From Paramoeba atlantica (lineage: Eukaryota; Discosea): a DNA stretch of 64,000 nt. Position 1 is the stretch's first letter. Every line of letters begins with the position of its first letter. Under the pieces are notes generated by a model. The model made no database searches, was not told where the DNA came from, and saw only the letters and a program-made list of their open reading frames with translations. Below are positions 58,288-64,000 of the stretch, piece after piece. The stretch is from NCBI GenBank assembly GCA_977017575.1, contig CDRNVI010000103.1, forward strand, positions 62,001 to 126,000. Reading direction: 5' to 3'. The position numbers were made by a program, and so were the translations under genes.

Positions 58288-58947
58288 ATGTGCATCTCAC
58301 GCTTTTTGACTTCTGAATCTTCACCTCTTCCTCTTTTAGGGCGCGTCAGCCTCGTTTCGCAGCCGCATGAAATAATGCTTTCCATATTCATCAAAGACTT
58401 AAGTACGATCCATGGGAGTTGGAATACCTCAAATCCGGCATGCAACTGGGATGGGGTAGATTGTGATGCCAAAGGAGATGTGACAGTCATACGGTGGTAC
58501 CGTCGTAATTTACTTGGTTGTTTACATTGGTATTCTCTTCCTCGTACTCTACGAGAACTAGACTTATCTAACAATCATTTAAATGGTCTTGTTTCCTTGG
58601 GTGAGCTCCCACACCATTTACAGAAGTTGCGTTTGCATAATAATGAATTCACGGGGCAGCTTCATTTTGAAAAGTGTCCCCCGACGTTAACAATTCTGGA
58701 TTTAGAGGGCAATCGGTTTCAAGGCGAAGTTAACCTTGAATCACTACCTGAAACACTGCAACATTTCGAAATTTCTAAAAATCCGAGCCTATATGGTTGG
58801 TATAGCGCAAGAAAGTTACCTCCGCTTTTAAATACGCGTAGATTTAGAGACACAGGCATTTGCCGAAGCCCCTCCACTGCAGAGTACGCAGCGATTACGT
58901 ATGCAGTGTTGATGCTGTTATGTATTGTGCACATGCATTTTACGTAG
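58288..58947 (+). CDS. short LRR protein, subfamily B, with hydrophobic C-terminus
   Basis: A 219-aa protein. Leader MCISRFLTSESSPLPLLGRVSLVSQPHEIMLSIFIKDL; cap SWNTSNPACNWDGVDCDA with both Cys. Five LRRs follow (LPRTLRELDLSNNHLNG and similar). After the short-member C-cap (LPPLLNTRRFRDTGICRSPS) it continues into TAEYAAITYAVLMLLCIVHMHFT, a 20-residue hydrophobic tail seen in no other member. It could anchor the protein as a tail anchor. Confidence 0.85.
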   Translation: MCISRFLTSESSPLPLLGRVSLVSQPHEIMLSIFIKDLSTIHGSWNTSNPACNWDGVDCDAKGDVTVIRWYRRNLLGCLHWYSLPRTLRELDLSNNHLNGLVSLGELPHHLQKLRLHNNEFTGQLHFEKCPPTLTILDLEGNRFQGEVNLESLPETLQHFEISKNPSLYGWYSARKLPPLLNTRRFRDTGICRSPSTAEYAAITYAVLMLLCIVHMHFT

Positions 58948-59047
58948 CAGAACCCCCCCTTTGCTCGCAACCCCCCTTTACTTTATACCGTCGACGCACT
59001 TTATTTGAAAACTTTGTGTGTGAACACATTGAATTTGATAACATTAA

Positions 59048-59951
59048 ATTGCGGTGGTTGTAAAACTACCGCTCTACACTCGATTATTGAAAAAAAAGTG
59101 AACAAAAACAGTGAAAATATAAAGAGGAACACAGTAATATAATAGAAGAAAAAAATATAAAAGGGGGCTCCGGTGGTCCAAAACTGAAAAAAAAAAATTG
59201 AAAAAAATGGGGGGTCCATGGGGGGGGTCCAGGGGGGGGGTCCAGGGGGGGGGGGGCATGGTCGAGCAATTTTTTTCGAAAAAATTAGTTTTCGAAAAAA
59301 AACCGCAGAAAGGGTAGCCGGGGTCTTGGCGCGCATTTTCCACCCCCCTACCCGGGGGTGACCCCCCCGCGTATCCGCAGGACGGGTCCGCCAAGTTCGG
59401 ATTTTTTCGGAAAAAAAAAATTGAAAAAAATTTCAACTTGGCGAAAAAAATGACAAAAAAAATATTTTTCCAAAATCTTTTCCCCTATTGTATTTTGATA
59501 GTTTGGGACCTACACTAGCTTTCTACGCAGTTGTTTTCGCAAGGTATCACTTCTTCGAACTGTGGTGCGCCCCCCAAAATGACCCATTTTTGACTAAAAA
59601 AGGTGAAAGTATTTTTTGGACCTAAAGGGGCATTTTTGTGTCGAAAGAATGGTATGGTTGGAGTCGCATTCTCTACCCAATACGTTCGGTAGGCTTTCAT
59701 TCATGCCTGCGAGTGATTTCCCACGCGCAAATGTCGGATTTAGTGCTCTGAGAGCAAAAATATGCGAAAATGACCCCATTTGTACCCGAAATTCGGCTAT
59801 TTTTGGCTATAATCTTTCCGTTTTCCAGGTTAAATTTTCTTTTTTAGGCTCTACGTTAAACGCGGCGGTAGTTTTCAACGCGAAGCGCGCAGTATGAGTG
59901 ACTTCTAAGTTGAAAGCAACCACCGCGTTTAACGAAGAGCCTAAAAAAGAA
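59048..59951 (+). mobile_element. family A foldback element, complete copy
   Basis: 904 bp, with both terminal hairpins; one outer arm differs at a base (AGGCTCTACGTTAAACGCGG). AAATT flanks both sides (taAATTgcgg, agAAATTgaa), a possible 4-5 bp target duplication. The GGGGGGTCC..GGGGGG tract in the centre is expanded relative to other copies. Confidence 0.9.
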
Positions 59952-59961
59952 ATTGAATATA

Positions 59962-60105
59962 CTGTGCCCCCCCTCTAGTTATCTGTCACCCCCCCCCACC
60001 CTCCCTAGTTAGCTGTCGCTTCGAATAAAATATTAAAATAAAAAAATAAAAGAACTTCCTTCGAACATTTTTTTCGTCGACTACACCCCCTAGTTATCTG
60101 TTGCC
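59962..60105. mobile_element. family F MITE, incomplete copy
   Basis: CTGTGCCCCCCCTCTAGTTATCTGTCAC next to a TA, with further CTAGTTAKCTGTYGC units at about 60008 and 60090; the right inverted end is missing. Confidence 0.65.
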
Positions 60106-60249
60106 TTTCTAAACAAGATGAAAGAATTATAAAATTAGAAGCGAAACTTAAATTTTTTTCTGTTCTGCTTTTAAGCTAATGGTTTTGCGTGGAGTTCTAC
60201 GGAGAAAATTGGAAAACAGGAGTCGGAGCTCGTTATCCCCTCCATCATC

Positions 60250-60492
60250 CCCTTCATCATTCCCTTCATTTAATTTAAAGATCGTCTATGTGAACATTTG
60301 AAAACGCACTCTTCGCCGTATTTAATAGTGTCAATGTGTTGTCCGCAGCAAGGTTCTGGTGAAAACAGTTGTGCAATTCACATGGTAAATAATATGTATC
60401 GCACCTTATTTGAAAACCGTGGTATTGACATTCTTTCCCGTCGTGACCTTTGTGAAATTTGGAGTCCGATAGCTCCCGATTTTCTACTTTAA
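60250..60492 (+). other. possible cysteine-protease-like relic
   Basis: In the frame with ATG at 60298, MCCPQQGSGENSCAIHMVNNMYRTLFENRG resembles the last Gln..Cys block of Ulp1/C48-type cysteine proteases (Q-x-N-x-x-D-C-G pattern), which occur in several transposon families. It is far too short to be a gene and is treated as a fossil of unknown element. Confidence 0.3.
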
Positions 60493-60544
60493 CCCATACA
60501 TGTATATGTATATATGTTGTACCCATACATACATGTATACGTAC

Positions 60545-60660
60545 TGTCCCCCCCTACTTAAGAGTCCGCCGATTTTGGGCATTTGGACTCTTAAGTGGGG
60601 GGGTCACAATTTTCCGGACTCTTAAGTAGGGGGGTCAGCATTTTTTCATAAAATTTCAAT
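60545..60660. mobile_element. family G palindromic MITE, copy 2 (inverted)
   Basis: CCCCCTACTTAAGAGTCC, spacer GCCGATTTTGGGCATTT, then GGACTCTTAAGTGGGGGGG; a second GGACTCTTAAGTAGGGGGG follows at about 60616. Matches 25335-25425 in reverse. Confidence 0.8.
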
Positions 60661-60837
60661 ACGGCCGGTTCCTTTTTTGTCTATGTTTTTTTTCTCTGTT
60701 TTTTTTCTCTGTTTTTGTCTAATGAAGGTCGGCGTCTGTACTATCGATAAGATAGCAGTGCCAGGGAAGACCACGAGGAGGTCCCGACCATACTTCCCCA
60801 TTACGCACTCACATCAGGAGTGGTAAATTTTATGAAT

Positions 60838-61255
60838 TTACCTGTCGGCTGGGCCAATGAAACGTTGTTTCTCATAAGTTCTAGGAACCCAATTGAAGGA
60901 ATACCGAAAATGCTTGTATATACGCTCTTTGCGGATTTCCGAGAGCGTTTCTGTAAAAACATCGTGCTTTTCCATCAATTCAAAAACATAACGTTTCGTG
61001 ATAGGGACTCTATCATCCAAAAGTTCAAGAAGCTCCGTATGAATTTTTTCCATGCTGCCTTGACGTCATTGATTAAGTTTTCTCTCCCTCTTCCGTTTGC
61101 TCCCTCCTCGGTTTAAACGAGACTGAAATTTATTTTCCCCTTGTGACCTAATACGACGAATAGTTCTACAACACACGCCATACTGCTCGCTTAAACATTC
61201 TACAGATTTTGATGATCTGCAAATATTCAGCTTTTCTTGCATATCAAGAGAATTT
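60838..61255 (-). pseudogene. transposase N-terminal relic, minus strand
   Basis: Minus-strand frames include a helix-turn-helix-like LSEQYGVCCRTIRRIRSQGENKF (about 61200-61120) and MEKIHTELLELLDD (61053-60838), interrupted between. This is the layout of a Tc1/pogo transposase N-terminus, but the family is uncertain. Confidence 0.4.
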
Positions 61256-61291
61256 CTTGTTATACTACCTTGCGATATAAACTATACTATA

Positions 61292-61755
61292 CAGTAACTA
61301 AAAAAAGTGTTCAAATGTTTCAACAGTTTTTAGTGTTTTTATTTTTTACAAAAGGGAATCAGGGGATAACGCAGTAGTATACAATAGTAGTGTAGGCTGG
61401 AGTAGTGCTTGTATTCCCATGTACTTGAACTTCATCAATGGCCTTACAATAAAAAATCAAGAAAGATATCAGTTCAACACTTGAACACTTTTTTTCACTT
61501 TTTTGGGGACAACATTTTTTATATAAAAACTTTCTCTTACTTCCTCCTTATCAGCCCAAAATGCCGTAAACTTAGTACTTTGTAAGCCCCCCCTTCGCCT
61601 TAATCACTGCCCTCAACCGGCGAGGCATGCTCTGAACAAGAGGAAGGCATCCACTCGGAGGAACATTCGCCCACAGGCAATGACCCACGCGTTCTTCAAT
61701 GTGCCAGAAAAGAATCTTATTTCCAGGATTCTTCAACTTGGTCGACTTTTTTAGC
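61292..61755 (-). mobile_element. Tc1 element remnant, transposase C-terminus
   Basis: The left end CAGTAACTAAAAAAAGTGTTC lies beside a TA (61290-61291). On the minus strand, about 61752-61579 encodes STKLKNPGNKILFWHIEERVGHCLWANVPPSGCLPLVQSMPRRLRAVIKAKGGLTKY and a stop. SMPRRLxAVIxAKGGxTKY is the classic C-terminus of Tc1 transposases. The catalytic part and right end are lost. Confidence 0.85.
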
Positions 61756-61777
61756 GCGTTTTAAAGAAATAGTTTCT

Positions 61778-62521
61778 TTGGAGCGTGAAGCGCAAAAGAA
61801 ATCGGAAGCTCGGGCTCTTCTGATCATTGATGAAGCGGCCCAGCATGGTAGTACAGATTCTATCCTTCAGGATGCGTCTTGTGGAGTAGTTTGCGTCCCG
61901 AAAAAAATGACTCACGTATTTCAGCCAGCGGATCAGTTCATTATTTCTGGGTTAAAAGAGCGTGCTGTGCAACTTTATAACAGTGATATAGCCCGTATTT
62001 TTTCGCGCTCTGAGAACAGCACGGCAGTATCTAATATGGTAAGCACATCCCGCACTCTCTGTCGCGAAAAAAAGGTTTCCTATATCATCCAAGCAATGAA
62101 TGAAATTTCTCCTGCGCAAATTCTTGCCTCTTGGGAAGTTACAGAAATACCCAAGGTTTTGTTTGGTGAAGTAAAAACGCGCTCTTCTCGCCTTGATGCG
62201 TATAAAAACTTACAAACTCACTTAGGATCATCAGGGGACAACATATTCGTTGACGCGGATGATCAAGAGCAAACTCCATTGCCTATACCAAACGACGAGA
62301 TAGCTACCTCCAATTTACCTAGTGGAAGAAGAAAACGCGGACGCCCTCGGAAAATACTATCGAGTGGGGACCTCGAAATGCAGCGACGCGAAGCCGAAGA
62401 TATTGCCAATCTGCGCCACCGCCTACGCGGAATGACACGTAAGCGTAGAGAGCAATATAAGTCCGCCAAAGAATTGCACATTGCCCCATTGACATCCTAT
62501 GGAATAGGGCCGCGCAATTGA
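61778..62521 (+). pseudogene. pogo-like (DDE_1) transposase, C-terminal half
   Basis: About 247 codons in a frame that opens with TTG after an upstream stop and has no ATG start. LLIIDEAAQHGS carries the middle catalytic Asp. VPKKMTHVFQPADQFIISGLKERAVQLY carries the last Asp in the typical xxTxxxQPxD context of pogo/Tigger/Jerky elements. The tail has an AT-hook (GRRKRGRPRK). The DNA-binding half is missing and replaced by the Tc1 remnant upstream. Confidence 0.75.
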
Positions 62522-62732
62522 TCAAACTGGATTCGCTCAATATAGTCATGAAAGAAATGATGAGTAATGATTACTTCTTTATTGGTAAACTTTTGAATTT
62601 CCAGAGAGCTTTCATTAGTTATTTTGGGGTTTTTTACGCCGTGTTATGGACATACTGTAATGCTTTTTCTCCTCTCGAAATTTTTCTAGCTCGCTGGCAA
62701 TTTTTGTTTCGCCATACAAATATTAGTGGGAC

Positions 62733-62799
62733 AAAAATTAATGTTTTTTTAATTAATATTTGCATGGGTCCAACACTAATTAAAAAAACATTAAATTTT
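62733..62799. repeat. AT-rich inverted repeat pair
   Basis: AAAATTAATGTTTTTTTAAT (about 62734) and ATTAAAAAAACATTAAATTTT (about 62778) form about 20-bp arms. Just outside is CTACCCCATTGGGGTAG (62810-62826), a perfect 8-bp palindrome. Likely the end of the pogo-like element or a MITE. Confidence 0.6.
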
Positions 62800-62897
62800 G
62801 GCGGCAGTTCTACCCCATTGGGGTAGAAAGGAATTTTCCTAGGCAATAAAGATACCGTTTCTGTAACATTTCGTTCCCTCGCTTTTTTTGGCGACGG

Positions 62898-63016
62898 ACT
62901 CCCCTAGTTATCTGTCGCACTTTGACCCCCCTAGTTATCTGTCGCACCCCTACCCCCCGTAGTTGTCTCTCACCTTTTCTCGAAAAGTAACGACGGATAA
63001 CTAGGGGGGTACAGTA
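62898..63016. mobile_element. family F MITE, copy 4
   Basis: ACTCCCCTAGTTATCTGTCGC, with two further units, and at the right GACGGATAACTAGGGGGGTACAG followed by TA. Confidence 0.75.
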
Positions 63017-63296
63017 TTTCTTTTTTTCTTACATTTTTTGGTGTATTTACTTTTTTTGTATCCTTCCTCATTTTTTTGATATTTTCGTAGTCTTGACATA
63101 GCTTTTGCAGGTTTACTGTTTCAGATTATTATGTTATTTTTTCACATTAAAATGGACTCATCAAACTGCAAATATCAACAATATCATACATCGTTACTTA
63201 GAAAATGCAGTAGGTTTACCATTTCAGATTATTGTATTAGCATTCTCATTACTATGGGCTCATCAAACAACAATTGAGCTGTCATACAGTGGTTTC

Positions 63297-63654
63297 ATGA
63301 TATCTTCCCCCCGGGGGAATTTTGAGTTTTTTTCTTTGTTTTTTCTCATTTTTGCAGCATTGGATAGATCTCGTTTCTCTGGTGAAGCGCTCTGCTACCC
63401 TTTTTATGTAGGGGCCCCCTGGTACCCCCTGGGTCCAAAACACATGGTTTGGACTTCATTCCAAGGTTCGTATTTATCAAAAATCTTGTTTTGGCTGTTT
63501 TTCGGGTCACCATATGAGCACTACGGGGTCCCTGTGAAAAGAGAGGTGCCAAAGCGCTTCACTGGGGGAACGAGATCTCTCGTTTGCAACAAAAATGAGC
63601 AAAAACGGACACAAAGACTCAAAATTCGCAGGGGGGGTACAATTGAAACCATTG
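63297..63654. mobile_element. family I MITE, copy 2 (inverted)
   Basis: 358 bp with ends CAGTGGTTTCA..TGAAACCATTG, flanked by TA (63295-63296, 63655-63656). Inverted relative to 19870-20237, with the same GGGGGTACCAGGGGG-like centre and GAACGAGATCTCTCG. Confidence 0.85.
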
Positions 63655-63927
63655 TATTTTGTACACAGAAAAATATGCACAGAAAAATATGCACAGAAAT
63701 ATAAATTCTCTAAATTTTTGTAAAACGAATTCTCGTTCAATTTCCCTCAATAATCACTAAACCGCAATATTTACCTCCGCAATTCGAGGCTAAAGCAACC
63801 ATCTCACTTTGTTCCCCCATCTCATTTTACCCCCTACTCTCCTAAAACCCGCATTTCACCCTTCCTTTTTCATCAAACCCTTTTCTTCTCTCATCCCCCT
63901 TCCCCTCCTCCTCCTCCTCCTCCCCCC

Positions 63928-64000
63928 ATGTCTTCTCTCCTCTTCACCCTCCTCCTCTCCCTTCTCCTCCCCACCCTCCCCACCCTCGACGACGCCTCCG
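63928..64000 (+). CDS. partial gene: signal-peptide protein cut by window end
   Basis: A C/T tract ((CTC)n, then CCCCCC) runs into ATG at 63928, followed by MSSLLFTLLLSLLLPTLPTL and DDAS, a strong signal peptide or targeting sequence. Only 24 codons are inside the window. It has the C-rich 5' composition of the skewed gene class. Confidence 0.6.
   Translation, partial: MSSLLFTLLLSLLLPTLPTLDDAS

Overview
The window looks like nuclear DNA of a unicellular eukaryote, most likely a kinetoplastid-type protist (Euglenozoa). Every convincing host gene (about 23 plus one cut by the right edge) lies on the + strand. None shows an intron, including reading frames of 1403 and 1496 codons. The two Cpn10 proteins resemble, from memory, trypanosomatid HSP10s. 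The 1496-residue protein resembles the large repeat proteins of kinetoplastid mitochondrial RNA processing and mitoribosomes. A one-way, intronless gene row fits polycistronic transcription. The lineage is an inference: no spliced-leader gene or rRNA is present to prove it.

Gene layout: an LRR protein (0-1 kb); a RanBD nucleoporin-like protein, a Ser/Thr/Pro-rich protein and an ADCK2-like mitochondrial kinase (2.3-7.7 kb); two LRR genes (9.5-11.7 kb); a 1403-aa low-complexity protein and a TXNDC9-like thioredoxin-fold protein (12-17.4 kb); an LRR gene (19 kb); tandem Cpn10 genes, a small single-pass membrane protein and a divergent glycerol-3-phosphate-dehydrogenase-fold protein (25.5-29.6 kb); two LRR genes (29.8-32.4 kb); an unknown protein (34.2 kb); an LRR pseudogene (36.2 kb); a low-complexity protein (37.4 kb); an LRR gene (41 kb); an acidic low-complexity protein (42.2 kb); the 1496-aa protein (44.3 kb); an LRR gene (49 kb); Cpn60 (53.7 kb); three LRR genes (56-59 kb); and the start of a signal-peptide protein at the right edge. 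Several products look mitochondrial (Cpn60, both Cpn10s, ADCK2-like, the 1496-aa protein).

Twelve members of one LRR family are scattered singly or in small groups among unrelated genes. They share a conserved N-terminal cap with a Cys-Trp-Cys motif and 21-23-residue repeats, and split into two subfamilies by their C-terminal cap.

The spaces between genes are packed with short inverted-repeat elements, at least eight families, many flanked by TA as in the Tc1/mariner group. There are three Tc1/mariner transposase-bearing elements, a pogo-like transposase fragment and a retroelement fragment. Several are nested. One Tc1 insertion can be dated against an empty site present elsewhere in the window.

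Two base-composition classes of gene exist. The GC-rich class (Cpn60, TXNDC9-like, ADCK2-like, several unknowns, one LRR gene) begins strongly C-rich and ends strongly G-rich on the coding strand. The AT-rich class (most LRR genes, the RanBD gene and others) lacks this polarity. This internal strand-skew reversal is the most unusual genome-scale signal in the window.
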